From NCBI GenBank assembly GCA_914767715.1, contig OU612069.1:4278001-4342000 (forward strand): a stretch of DNA of 64,000 nt, read 5' to 3'. This stretch comes from Membranipora membranacea (lineage: Eukaryota; Bryozoa; Gymnolaemata; Cheilostomatida; Membraniporidae). Positions 23,801 to 35,435 of the stretch are shown piece by piece. Position 1 is the first letter of the stretch. Each line of letters begins with the position of its first letter. The position numbers and the translations under genes are program-made. The notes below the pieces were generated by a model. It saw only the letters and a list, made by a program, of their open reading frames with translations. It did not search any database and was not told the DNA's origin.

Positions 23801-26800
23801 AGTTTATTTCTTGTGATTCACAATAGTAACATATCATTTCCTCGACTTCCGGGTGGTGCGGTTTCTCATTTTTATACAAAACTTATGAAATGATACTAGC
23901 TAGAGCTTATTATCCTAAAATCACCACTGCTTGATAGGCAAAGTATATATATTTTTAGTGACCAATTCAGGATTGATTTCACCTGGAGGTTAGACCACAG
24001 AAGAGAAAAGGAGCAACTGGCTCTAAAATCCTCACTAATTCTGATCGAATGACACCGCCCTTCCCTCCTGGACTAGCTTTTACTCATAGTTGTTAATTTC
24101 ACTCACAGTTATTATTGAAATAATACTTCTAATATACTTTTAATAGGCGATCAAGATGATGCAACCAGTCTTTATTGCACAGCTGATGAGGATGAGGCTT
24201 CTGCACCCGAAGCGCTAGCTCCTTTTTCCCAATTCGGTGAGTAAATCTGTGTTTGATAAATTGCCAGGGGTTGCCAAGTGCACAAAATGGGGTATGAAAA
24301 TAAAACCCTTCGAGATTTGCTGTTAAGCAAGAAACAGAAGATTGGGCTGCCCCTAAAGAGGGACGCAAGGTGCCCTAAATCCTCATACTGAGAATGTGAT
24401 ACATCCTAGAAAACTAGAATGCATCCTAAAGGTGAGGCCATAGAAGACCTAATCATGGGTGTGCAGCGAGCTGCCAAAACTGAACTTGCACTAATCGGCC
24501 ATTGGTAATGACACTTTGATCCTAGCCAATAGGCTGAGATTTGCATGTATCTTCATTATCATCATCTTAAATCTTTCCCAGTTTGTAATGTAAACCACTA
24601 TCTGCTTGGTTAACTTTTAAATGTAGTTTATATATATTTAGTAATACAATAGTTATAGATAATAAAATAGCTTGATGAGACAACTCTGAAATAGAAGAAT
24701 AGTCTATATTCACCTTTCTCTTACTCTGACAGGATTAGGAGGGGCGATAGTTGGAGGTATTATTAGACAGAGGAGACAAACCTATTCCTGTAACAGCCCA
24801 TTTACATCGCCACAGTGAGCACACATCTCCTATCGATATGTCTGCTATGCATAGTAATACACCTTGTGTGTGGTGAGTGGAGCTATGCACCCCTGAGGTC
24901 ACCTTCGATATAATGCTTAATTAACCATAGAACAGAACAAAGACTCACTCATCACCTTAGCCTTTTGGTTTGATTTCTGTGATATTTGAGTGTAGTGGGT
25001 ATCTACTGTTGATAATAAAACTGTTGATAAGGCTGTCAGGCACAGTATTACACCTTCTGAGAATACATAACTAAAAGTGTATTAAAATTCCTCAACTCTT
25101 TTAGTAAGATATATCTACTGATAAGTTACTATCATCACAGTCTGGAATCAATATTACACCAAATGATAACACAACAATGGTCCCTGTTTTTATCTGTAAC
25201 CTCTTCACTGTGGCTCATTTCTAGTTAGGTGACGTAACAATAATTATACCTCTCCTTACGTTGTGTGTTGTAGCTTGGCAGGGTTAAGCCGGTTGAGACT
25301 TCAGTCCAGAGAGATGCTCTACTTGGATACGAATGAGATGTTAGTCCTTCCCTCAACTGTTGGTGAGCCTACTGACCAAGTGATCCCTGAGCACCACCTG
25401 GAGCAGCCATTACTCGCCACAGAACATAATCAGTCAGAACGGTCATCTCTTCAGGAGAAGAGAACTTCACATTGCTCATCAGATACAAGAATTAATATAG
25501 AAATGAATGGTCTCGAAGCAGGTATTGCTAGCTACTGTATTGTTAGCTACTGTGTTGTTGGCTACTTGTATTGTTAGCTATTTTCACCTACACTTAGCAA
25601 ATGTGTTGGCACTGATTGGCTGGTGGGAGAGGGAGATTCAATGCTAGGTCAGATGGTACTTTCCTGAAAGAACATATTGGTGTTATAGTGACATGTGAGA
25701 GTAATTCATTTTCACTTTCACTGTATTTCACATGTTATATTTTGTGAGCTAGCATTGGCTCTCTCTCCCACCCAAAAGTCGATCAGATAAGAGCCCTCAC
25801 TTTGGCTACCTACCTTGTGGGAAAAATTAAATTGAAGCAAACTAGATAAGCTTATAAAACTCATAATTTATCTAACAGACTCTCTGTGTATACACCAAGT
25901 GGTTAAGTGACACAAAAACTTGGACACAGTTGTAACGAGCTGTTAAAGATTGGCAGTTGGTGAATCTTTTGAACTTACTTTTAACTTCAGACTCTACAGA
26001 CTCTGAGGCAGAGAAGCAGTCTCAGAGTATAGGTGAACGTTTACTGCAGCAGGCCAGTCCTCATATAGCAGAGTATCTCAACTCTCAGTCTGAACTTTAT
26101 AACAACAAATCTACCGCTGAGACAGGGGAGCTTAGTCATCGGTCGGCAGACCCGGCTCATCATCAGTGAGCAGACCCAGCTCGTAACATGGAGGGTTTGG
26201 TGGAAGGTGAAAGCGATCAACTTCCCGAGGAGTATACTGTGGGTAAACCTCCCAATGAAGCTCATCTAGCAATGCTATGCAATGAATCTGTAAGTTTAGG
26301 GTAAAATATGTAAATAGACATTGGGTAATTTTCTACTAGCTCTATGTTCAAAATATTTAAGAGCCAAACATTACAACAATGATATGGTGGACACAAAGTT
26401 AATCTGACCGCGCTGACACACATCAACAGGGTCACAGAGACAGACACATACGCAGTCAGATTAAAAAATCAGTAAATACATGCTGCTTTGCTGCTGTTAT
26501 TCTTTTTGTAAACTCGTTTATTGGCACACTATATCATCCCAAAATTGAAATGTTTTTCAAATAGTGCGGAAAAAAAGGTCAAAAGTAAATAATAGCAAAC
26601 ATTTTAGAGTGGGAATATAGTAACGTAAGAATGAAATCTGAATGTATCTTTACTTCCTATCATATATCAATATATATATACTTTTATTGGCAGCCAAGGT
26701 CATCTCATTAGAAATGTTTTGCATTCAGTGCCAGAAAAGAAATTGAAAGTAAGACAGAATGGAGTAGCGTTAACGTTGTTGATTAATTTGATAACATATG

Positions 26801-28621
26801 GTTGAATAGCGATGTTCGAAATGAGCTGAACTCTTATTTGTACAGACGCCGAGGAAATCTGACCTCGCTGACCTAGCTGACCTCTCTGACCCTGATCGGC
26901 AGCTGAGGCAGCAGGCTCACAGTATAGAAGATATGGAGAGAGAAGAAGACCACATGACTACAGAGACAGGAGCTGGTATGTCAGATGAGATAAGAGATAT
27001 GCAGAGCATTCTAGGTTAAGCACAAGGTAGACATTTATATAATATATAATAAAGTATAAAAATAAAAACAATTAATATAAAGGCATTTTACTGACATTAA
27101 AACAGTGCTCTGAAGGAGAGGAGAATTCTGGAGATGTAAAGCTCGCTACTATCCATAGTCCTGAAACTGAAAATTTGTAGCTTGAAATCCATAAACCTTA
27201 TTACATTACATTTACCTGGAAATTTGCAATTTTGCTGGCTAACATTAAATCACCCAAGACTTGCTGAACTGAACTCTTACCGATATTTCCTCTCTTAGGA
27301 TTTCGCTTACTCAATAAATACAAGCTGAGGGAACAAGATTGTTGAGTCACTGGTTAAACATTGTTCTTATTTGTTTTTTTGTTACTTTATTTGGCAGTCC
27401 AAGTCATTTTCAGGATAATGTTTTACATTTAATGCCAAGGCAGTAAAAGAAAAATAAAAAGAAAGAAATCATATGAGATACTTTTACACACAACCTGTAG
27501 TAATTAAAATGTAATTACTCCCAACCAACGCTTTCTACATTGATAATGACTGAGTCATTATCATAATTTCAGAACGTTATTATTAACTTTATTTCCTCTA
27601 TGTGTATTCATCTACTCTAACCAAAAAAAAATAGCACACTATTTAAGTCCAAACATTGGCATTGATCTGGTAACTGGCGCGTTCTGGGATGTCGCTGACA
27701 CATAGTCGGAAAACCCTGACTGGAATTCTTGGATGCCATGACTGGTGGTATTCCACTACATATATCGAGCATATATACAGATGGTCAACTGGCCATTACA
27801 ACTAACTTGCTCAACTAACTGATCTAAACTAGGTTGCTCACTTGCTTTTCTGGTACTCATATTGAGCTCATACTCAACTGGCCATTACAATTCACTAGCT
27901 CACGTATCTGACCTAACAAGGTTACACACTTATCACACAACATTGGTATCCGTTCCATTCATACTCTCACCTGGACAAACTGACAGACACACTTGACATC
28001 TAACTATCTGGTAATTATTATTTGCATCTAAACCTTCTTGCATACTGATATAAATCTTAGCTGGGCTAAGTAGAACCACCTTGCGATTGCTTTCAACCAC
28101 GTATCACATCATAATGGTTTCCCATGAAAACTGTATTTTCTTCAGGCTAATAATAAAAGCTCATGAAAATTTGCAAAAGTTCTTAGACCCCAGTCAAGTT
28201 TGTCTTCCTACAGGTCATACAACTATAGAGTGTAAATTAAATGCTTTGACAAATTTGCAAGTTCTCTTCAAGATCAGATTTAGTGATGATCTTGATGTGC
28301 ATTTTATTATTCTTCCCTCCCCATCCCAATAAATACAGGAAAAACTTTTGTATATGATCAAATCTCTTTTTTTTTGTGAATAAAGTAAAAGTATATAAGT
28401 AAGATGTGGATGTGCATAAAACAACTTAGGAAAGACCAGACAATTCAAATGAGCAGAAAAATTTTGTTCGTGACTATTTTACTGTTTTTTTTTGTACAGA
28501 AGCCAGAGAGTATGAGATGTCGGCGGCAGCAGCGGTTTATGATGAGTCAGTGGAGGTCGGCAGCAGCTCACAGATTACTCTGTACCGCAGGCCTGGTCTC
28601 TATCACCCCAACCTTGACTAG
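20836..28621 (+). CDS. Twelve-exon gene, acidic Ser/Thr/Tyr-rich protein of unknown family
   Basis: The exons are 20836-20901, 21137-21230, 21898-22093, 22538-22598, 22912-23073, 24147-24236, 24733-24814, 25274-25521, 25991-26032, 26174-26289, 26846-26975 and 28500-28621. All internal junctions keep one frame (phases 1,2,0,1,1,1,2,1,1,0,1), giving ~469 residues ending GLYHPNLD. The start is missing. The product is low-complexity and acidic, probably disordered. Short tyrosine motifs recur: STIYNDV, DYENTT (YxN type), VYNEE, NSVYHSS, SLYCTADEDE, AVYDES. A Gly-rich segment GLGGAIVGGIIRQRR sits mid-protein, and CNSP occurs twice (SCNSPLVLE, SCNSPFTSP). Such tails are often kinase substrates that recruit SH2 proteins; that role is inference. 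At 24815 a TGA-overlapping GTGAGC donor is needed; without it the frame ends at 24818. No signal peptide or clear membrane segment is visible. Confidence 0.65.
21026..21060 (-). mobile_element. Possible LINE tail fragment
   Basis: Read on the minus strand, an A-rich stretch ends in tandem AACC units (AAACCAAACCAAACC), like the tail at 11868-11912 in opposite orientation. It lies in the intron between exons 20836-20901 and 21137-21230. Too little remains to classify. Confidence 0.25.
26033..26173 (+). other. Short 141-base intron open except for one TGA; possible retained intron
   Basis: The donor (ATAG/GTGAAC) and acceptor (GTGAGCAG) define a 141-base intron whose length is a multiple of three. 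If retained, the frame stays open for 45 codons (ending SADPAHHQ) before a TGA at 26167-26169. The next exon then resumes in the same frame with the similar ADPARN. Retention would give a truncated protein; removal gives the full one. Confidence 0.4.
27786..27935. repeat. Two diverged tandem ~90-bp copies
   Basis: CAACTGGCCATTACAA begins two consecutive copies at about 27786 and 27876. Both continue with CTAGCTCA/TTGCTCA, CTGA.CTAA and GGTT..ACACTT-like segments. They lie in the last intron of the tyrosine-rich gene. Confidence 0.6.
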
Positions 28622-29171
28622 TAAAAATTGGTGTCAATACTAAGTTACCCAAAAAATGCTAGACTAAACTCAAGTTTATGTTTAATTATTAATTTACTTG
28701 TCCATTTACCAACAAGATTATCGCGGATAGTTTAATATAGTATAGTAATGCCTCTATTGGATTGCCATCTTGTTAGATGAGGTAAAACAAAAACATTATA
28801 CTACCAAAAGACTTTAGTTCCACTTATCTTATTTTATATAATATTATTTTGCTGAAAGTGGTCAGTTTGAAATTAGGATTGACTGAAGAGAAAAGCACTT
28901 ACACAGGTTTTCACCATAAAATTATATGCTATATATAATTATATTTATATATGTTTATGGTCATTGCATAACAATTCGGCGCCTTATGAGTTGGCTGTAC
29001 ACAATGAAAGTTGCTCTGTCCACGAAATCAACTTGAGGGTCAACAAATTTTAAATCTTATCTACAAACTCATTTTGAAGCTATTATTGCCAGTTGTAATT
29101 TCGTTCACCTGGATAACAGAAGGAATTACTCTTAATGAAGTTTCCTAATTACTATATTCTGTTGTTTGCAG

Positions 29172-30780
29172 CTGAAGGAGAGAGAAGTGAACTTCAACAG
29201 AAAATGGTTGTTGGGACTAAGAAAACTGAGAGTAAGCTTTCTTTGCTACAGCATAATATTGGTTGTATTTTGCAAGTAGGAAATTTCAAATTTTCCCATG
29301 CCAATCTCCCCAGAAGTCAGTATAAATCTGGTCCTCCTAGATAGACTAAGAAGGGAAGTGGATTAGAGTTTTATCTGTTGTCATTGACTTGTTCTTATTG
29401 GAGAATGTTAGAGCATTGCATCATGGGATACTCTGTGATATGCCTACTGTTCACAGACGTTTCTGCTCTCTTTTGGAATTCCAAAAAGTTGCATCATGGG
29501 ATATTCTAAAACATACCCACTGCTTGTAAGCCTGCTCTTTTTACTTGGGAATTCCTGAAAATTGTATCATTGGGTGTTCTTTAGAATTCCTACTGTTCAT
29601 AAGCCTGTAAGTTCCACTGAGAAATTCGCGAAAATGACATTATGGTTTTTCTTTGACACGCCTGCAGTTTAAAGAACCTCTTCCTCTACTTGAAAATTCC
29701 AGACATTTCAATTGTTTGATGTTCTTTGACACGCCCTTTCATGGGTATCCTGTTTTGATGTCACATGGCCTAACTCATTTGGTAGAGAAGGGAACAATAC
29801 AAAATAGACGGATAAATCTGCAGCGCAGTAAGGCTGTGTTATCTGATATCAGTAGTGAAATCAACCAAGATGTACATTATCAGGGTGAGGGTAGACCATA
29901 GAAATAGACCTAACATGGACATAGACGTAGTCTTCTGTATTGTGTAACATGAGATGATGTTTAAATTAGTAGACAACGGCATTTTGTAACATGTTCACCT
30001 GTAAGATAAGTGTCTATCAGTCTCACAGTTGTGAATTGCATTTTAATCTCCAAATCAATCACTAAGTAAAAGAATGTTAGTGCAAATCGCAATATATTTT
30101 ATGCAGATTTGACGTCAAAAGTTTAATTCGCTTATAGCAATGATGCTTTTAAGATTCATAGAAATCTTATTGGAGAGCATTAGATCAAAAATTAATCAAT
30201 TTAAATGACTTTTCTATTTTAGACGAGGAGGAGGTAGACCAGTATACACCACCAGGTCAGAGTACCAGTAGTAGAATCTGCTCTGTGACTCCTAACCTAT
30301 CTCTAGTAGTATCTAAGTCTCCGGCACATCAAGTCATACAAAGGGAAGACGGATCCTCTGGTGACATCAGCCAATCAGCTGTAGCCAACAACCAATCAGA
30401 TGACTTCCCTGTAGCTGACAGCAAATCAGATGAGCCCGCTGTAGCCGACAACATTCTTGAGTGTGAAGCCAATAAAGCTGTCAGGACAGCAGAAGCTTCT
30501 GATGAAGAATCTTCTGTGTCAAGAAATAGAAACCGTGTACTACCACTTCCCTCATCTCAATCTGGCAGTGATGTCTCTATGGATTATTGGGCTGCTGCAG
30601 CACCAGCTAAGCGCTCTGTTGATTATGGGACAACAGTATCAGGTTCTCCAACACATGCTCAATCAACCAATGACAACTCAGTAGATGATGGAGTTGCTGT
30701 CCTCAGCGGAGCTCCCTCAATTGACTACGGGGCAGGAGTCAAACCAGCCCTGACCCTCCCTTCGTCTCAGGCAGTTAGCT
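29172..30780 (+). CDS. Further exons of a Ser/Asp-rich gene (alternative 3' part or second gene)
   Basis: Exon 29172-29231 (acceptor TTTGCAG, donor GTAAGC) starts and ends in phase 1 and could be joined directly from 26975, skipping the terminal exon at 28500. Exon 30223-~30780 begins in phase 1 after TATTTTAG and stays open for ~185 codons. It reads DEEEVDQYTPPGQ, then repeated NQSDD/KSDEPAVAD motifs, then three degenerate S.DYG/S.DYW units (VSMDYW, SVDYGTT, SIDYGAG). A third possible exon at 29820-29880 (RSKAVLSDIS) is phase-incompatible with 29231. The product appears disordered and rich in SP/TP-like sites. The downstream part is interrupted by a LINE. No family is recognised. Confidence 0.45.
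29413..29740. repeat. Diverged ~73-76-bp minisatellite
   Basis: About four to five copies begin near 29418, 29491, 29563, 29635 and 29712 with GCATCATGGGATA..CT or a variant. Each continues with CC.ACTG.T.....GCCTG and AATTCC.....AAA. The last copies are strongly diverged. Confidence 0.65.
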
Positions 30781-30783
30781 GTG

Positions 30784-31505
30784 CGTCTTTTTTCTTTGAG
30801 TTTGAAGTTTGTTTATTGCCTAAATTCTAATATCCATCCTGGGATAGGTTGATAGCATCGAATGTACAGCACATACATGGAAAAATGAAAATAAAAGGAG
30901 TCTGAGCTGCATTAGTTAAAAAATCGCATGTAAAATTCAAAAAAGGTATTTTTTGGTTGTTCTACACTTGGATGGCCTATATTTATCTATTTTTGCTCTA
31001 CGAGCAGATGTTCTGTTTGTGTTTATTTTAATACGAGAGTTCAAGGGCTGATTATCGTTGTCAGCTATTCTAGTGAAATGTTCACTGCAAGTGGTGTGCA
31101 GGAATGTTGTGATGGGTGGCAGTGCTAAATGGTCCAGCTTCTGCTCGTAGTTGTCAGAGAATGTTAGTACAATCCGAGTAGCAGAGCGCTGTATCCTCTC
31201 GAGTCGAGTGATTTTTGTTGAGGGTTTCCCGGACAAATTTTCCTTTGTTTTGTCTGAGGAGTCGTTGGCAGATAGTTCTCAGTAGTTTGTGCGATGGGCA
31301 GCCTTTACGGTACGCCTCATTTTTGGCACAGATTACTTTGTGTAGTGTGTCGCTCATCCAGGGAGGTTTGTCGACCCGGACTTTGGTGGTTTTTATAGGG
31401 CAGTGATTATCAAGAATCTTAGATATAGTTTTGTTCATTTAATGAACTTTGCTGTTTATATCCTGGGTATTTAGTACTGAGGACCAAGACTGTTCAGCTA
31501 ATCCC
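30784..31505 (-). mobile_element. Internally deleted LINE fragment (CR1/L2-like)
   Basis: On the minus strand the frame from ~31500 reads WSSVLNTQDIN, a stop, then NHCPIKT and PPWMSDTLHKVICAKNEAYRKG. This is the segment usually found between endonuclease and reverse transcriptase. Near 31200 it jumps frame to TRLERIQRSATRIVLTFSDN and YEQKLDHLALPPI, the C-terminal thumb part of the same kind of protein. The whole RT core is therefore deleted. An AATAAA-containing tail (GCAATAAACAAACTTC) ends near 30790. It is inserted between two stretches of plus-strand coding-like sequence. Confidence 0.8.
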
Positions 31506-31507
31506 TT

Positions 31508-33883
31508 CAGAACCATAAGCTTTCCAACTGTTGACAATGAAGCTGAGGAAAAACTTGTAGAGAGAGGGACAAAGAAGAAGAAGACAGTCGGGAGTACAGC
31601 CAGCGACGTTTCTCAGGCCCACAGTCGTGTTCCAGCAGATTCTTGTAGAGTGTTACCTGAGCCCACTCCTTTTCGAAACGTCCCAATCTTGAGATTAACA
31701 TCCCAGTGCCAGAGGCCCCAAAATCCAGAAAGAGAAAGAAATCAGTACCCAGACAACAAAAGACACCACGCCCAAGGAAGCAAGCTGCTGCTAAAGCTCT
31801 GCAAAGAAAAAGGTAGCAGCGGGGAAAACTGACACATTCTACTTCGTGTCCCAGGCTGGCTCTTAATGATGGCTTAGAATCATCCAATAAGTCACCTTGG
31901 TTCACACCTATTGATAAAAAGAAGCGCATATCCAACATTCAACAAAATGGTAAGAAGGTTTCTGAGCACAAGCAAGATCAGAATGAGCCCATACAAACAA
32001 GTGAAAACACACAGCAAAGACGCTCATTCAGTCAAGATAATAGTATTGTCTATGGCTCAGTAACTTTACCATGGGAAGTAAGGAAAGTGTTCTCTTGAGT
32101 TAACCGCTCACATAGCTCTCATAACTCGGCTAGATTGGCTACAAAAGAATCAACTGACCATGTTGTGGTTGATGAGGTTGTTCTACCTAGTGTGGAGAGT
32201 GAACGAATGGAGCCTATGCAGAAGCGTGATGACATTGATTCGAACTCTGGGCCTTCTCTGACCCTCAACTCTGTAATTAGTCCACATCAAGAACCTGAGG
32301 CCACATCACACAGAAGGCCCAGTGGTTGGGTCTGCTGCACCTGATAACGAATCGATTCTCTGTGAGAATGAAACAAATTTGGAAGTCAAAACCAAACCAT
32401 TTACACCCAAACAGTTTCTGAAAACAGTTGATATCAAGCTGGCTGACAGCCCAAGTATAACCCAGGATCAACAGCGATCAGATGAAAATGAAATCAATGT
32501 TCAGGTTGACCCTGAGCCTGATGTTATGGGAAATCCCCTTTTGGAAAACCAAGGCTTGAGCGTAGCAACAAAAGGAACAACATCAAAAATCATGAAGTTC
32601 AAGAAGCCTGTTGCTAAGGCCGACAGTCCCCCAGCGGTTTAATTACGAGATAAGGTATGTGAAAAGTTTGCTGACGTGAGCTTGTCACAACAGATTAAGA
32701 ATTCCCAAAAAGAACCTGTTGATGAAAGGCCCATCGTGAAAGATAGCATGAAAAAGGTGAACAAGAAAATCACTAAAAGTATGCAATTAAATGTCAGTTA
32801 GGCAGTTACTGGTCATTTTAACAACATTGCCTCAACACACATCTAAAACAAAGTACATGACGGTGGTGTCACACCTTCTAGTGCACTCTTATCTCATAGA
32901 AATCCATCAGAGAAGCATTGTGCTGTATCAGATGTTACACAGATAGACAACGATACTGTGCCAGAAACACAGGATGCTCCTCCTGTCGCTACAGGAATGG
33001 GCGATGATGAGAAGTTTGAAACTGTACCTGAAACCCAACAGTCCAGGCTGGAGACTGGCGGAGATGTTGAGGCTGAGGTGTCAAAAACACCATCATAAGT
33101 TCAGTGTGACAGCGATAGTGCAGCTGACAAGGAACATGTAAACGCTCAGCCTATTGAAAAAAATTACTGTCCCATCTCCAATCACAGTGCGGCCTAAGCG
33201 AGGTAGACCCGCTAAGAACACCCGGACAAGAACGCGATCGGAGCCTACTAAACCAGCTACTACAAAGAGAGCAGCAAGTAAGCGAGCGAGGAGCCTATCA
33301 GAGCCACAACCCAGAGCACCTGCTGATGATGAGGAAATCAAAAGTGTGTAAACCAAACCTAGAGTGTCATTCGCTGAAATAGTTAAGTATGCCATGACGC
33401 CGCGTACTAGAGGTCAAGCTATAGTGGTTATGTTTGAAACGCCTGAGTTAAGTGGTGCCATCACACCTATCAAGACTATACTGAAGTCAACTGGATCAAC
33501 TCCTGGTAAAGAGTTACATGCAAATAGCTTTGATTGCTACAATGCTGTGGCCGGAGAGATAACTCCCAAGGCCATGCCTGCCAGTGATGGTTTGGTAGAC
33601 AAAACTGGAGATGACGTATCGTCCAATTCAGATGACACTACAGTGAAGGCCGATAGTATAGCAGCTCGCACTACGTTGAAGGACCATAATTCAGCAGATT
33701 ACAACACTAAAGGGAAGGCCCATAATATAATGGATGACACTATAGTGAATGTCTGTAACCCATGTCTGGCTCAACATGAAAACAGCAGCAGCAGCAGTCA
33801 CTTCATGTTCATCTATCCACCTGTTGAGTTGAGTGATCAGATTGATTTAATCGAATTTTGGTTATGGAGGACAATGAATTGAA
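31508..33883 (+). pseudogene. Decayed long exon of a Lys/Ser-rich nuclear-type protein (AT-hook, RVSF)
   Basis: About 2.4 kb still reads as one protein if frame changes near 31670, 32330 and 33160 are allowed. Stops occur at about 31814, 32096, 32640, 32800, 32846, 33098 and 33349. Recognisable pieces in order are EEKLVERGTKKKK; the basic PKSRKRKKSVPRQQK; KSPWFTPIDKKKR; TVPETQ twice; the AT-hook RPKRGRPAK; then PRVSFAEIV with a PP1-docking RVxF core; and ITPIKTILKSTG. AT-hooks bind the minor groove of AT-rich DNA and RVxF recruits PP1, so a chromatin or mitotic scaffold is plausible (inference). The many substitutions to stops argue for real decay rather than sequencing error. The LINE directly upstream may have started it. 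Confidence 0.6.
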
Positions 33884-34253
33884 TTTCTTATGTTTTATTG
33901 AATTCTGTGTCTTGTTGTCATCGGGGTTTAACTATTTCCAAACAGAAATGATGAATAATGAGGGACTATCAGCATATGCCCCAATGATTGCTCACAATTA
34001 CAGATAAAAAGACACATACAACGAATAATTGCGTAAAGTAACAAGGTCTGTCATCAATATACTGCTACGGTATTTGAGCCCATTTCTTCAAACACTTGGG
34101 AGTTGCCCTAACCGTCAGAGCTACACTGCCTTCTGTTCTATTGTGTTGGAGGTACTGTCTTTAAGCCCTTCTGATTTGCAAGCATTCATCTGAAAAATCA
34201 CGAATTCGACAAACTGACATGAAATCATTTCAAGTTCTTTCTCTTTGCTGCAG

Positions 34254-35435
34254 ACAAAACCGAAGACTAAAACAGGCGCAATAAGAGCAGTGTCCATGAT
34301 GTCTCCTCAACCTTTGATGAGTTTGACAGTAAGCTGAGAAACTTTCTACTTTATGAATCTTTAAATGAGAATAAGAGAGCGACCACACCTACGTCTCACC
34401 CTCATACACCCGGCAACTATACCTACATCTCAAAATCCCACAACCGGTAGTTATTTGTTTTTATATGTGTCATATGAAGCGGGCATTGATTTTAGGAGAT
34501 ATCTGCTCACAACTAAAGGAAAGACAATTAAAATTAATGTTTACTTGCTGCATTGCCTGCTTGGTAAGCTGTATAAGTAAATCGAATATCAAATGAATTG
34601 ACTAACTGGAGGAATACACGGTGGCTTGTACATTTTAATATGCCAAATCTTTAAGAAGGTGAATTCTGACATGGATAGCGTGTTTCTGTGATTTTATTCA
34701 TACTGATACCTTGACTCAGCAGAAAATGATGAGATGAGAGGTGGTAGTGACGGAAGATTGTTCTTCAGTTGACAGAGAAAAGAAAGAATCTCCAGATACA
34801 GCCTTCTATCAACATGTCACGGCAAGTTCAAGTCTGTCTGTACCAGAAAATTGCTCAATACCAAAACCCCACAACAAAAACCAGCGCGTAAGTTGATAGT
34901 TTATTCTTGCAAGGATGTAAAGAAGGAGATAAAATATTAGATGCGCAACCTTTTTGGCTTCCTGCTTCAACAATTGACAAGGTCACGTTTTAATAAATGG
35001 AACTGCCTCCGGTATTTTTATTGGTAGCGTTGGCAAAGAATTTTATCTTTTGTCACGTTTTTGATTTTGATACGGGATATTTTAGTGAGTTTTAAAGGGC
35101 AAACAAGGTTTCGCAGCAATACATTAATTGTTAGTAAATCATATGCTAGGCAGCATCAGCTTTGTGCATTCTATTTGTATTCTATTTTAGCTGAGTTTGA
35201 GTACCTGATAGATGAACTGTTTCACAAAAATTATGACAGAATAATCATCTGAATTAGACTCTGTTTTTTCCCTATGCAGAAGGTGCAATCTGCTATTAAT
35301 CCTCGGGTTAGGTCTATACGATCAAAAAGAAAATCTCAATCCATCGTAGATGAACTTAGCTTGGCCTCGCTCGGCTATACATATTGGAGTGAGGGTAGTG
35401 ATAGGTCCCCCATTCCCGGATCTACGCAAAACTAA
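34254..35435 (+). CDS. Three candidate 3' exons, basic Ser/Lys-rich C-terminus
   Basis: Exon 34254-34328 is phase 0 (TKPKTKTGAIRAVSMMSP, donor GTAAGC). Exon 34769-34887 reads DREKKESPDTAFYQ in a frame starting in phase 1 and ending in phase 0 (donor GTAAGT). Exon 35280-35435 follows in phase 0: KVQSAINPRVRSIRSKRK, then SLASLGYTYWSEGSD, ending GSTQN and a TAA. The last junction is phase-consistent; the first two exons do not match each other, so one exon boundary is wrong or an exon is missing. They may be the C-terminus of the gene whose large exon decayed at 31508-33883. An AATAAA lies about 415 bases after the stop, near 35850. Confidence 0.4.
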
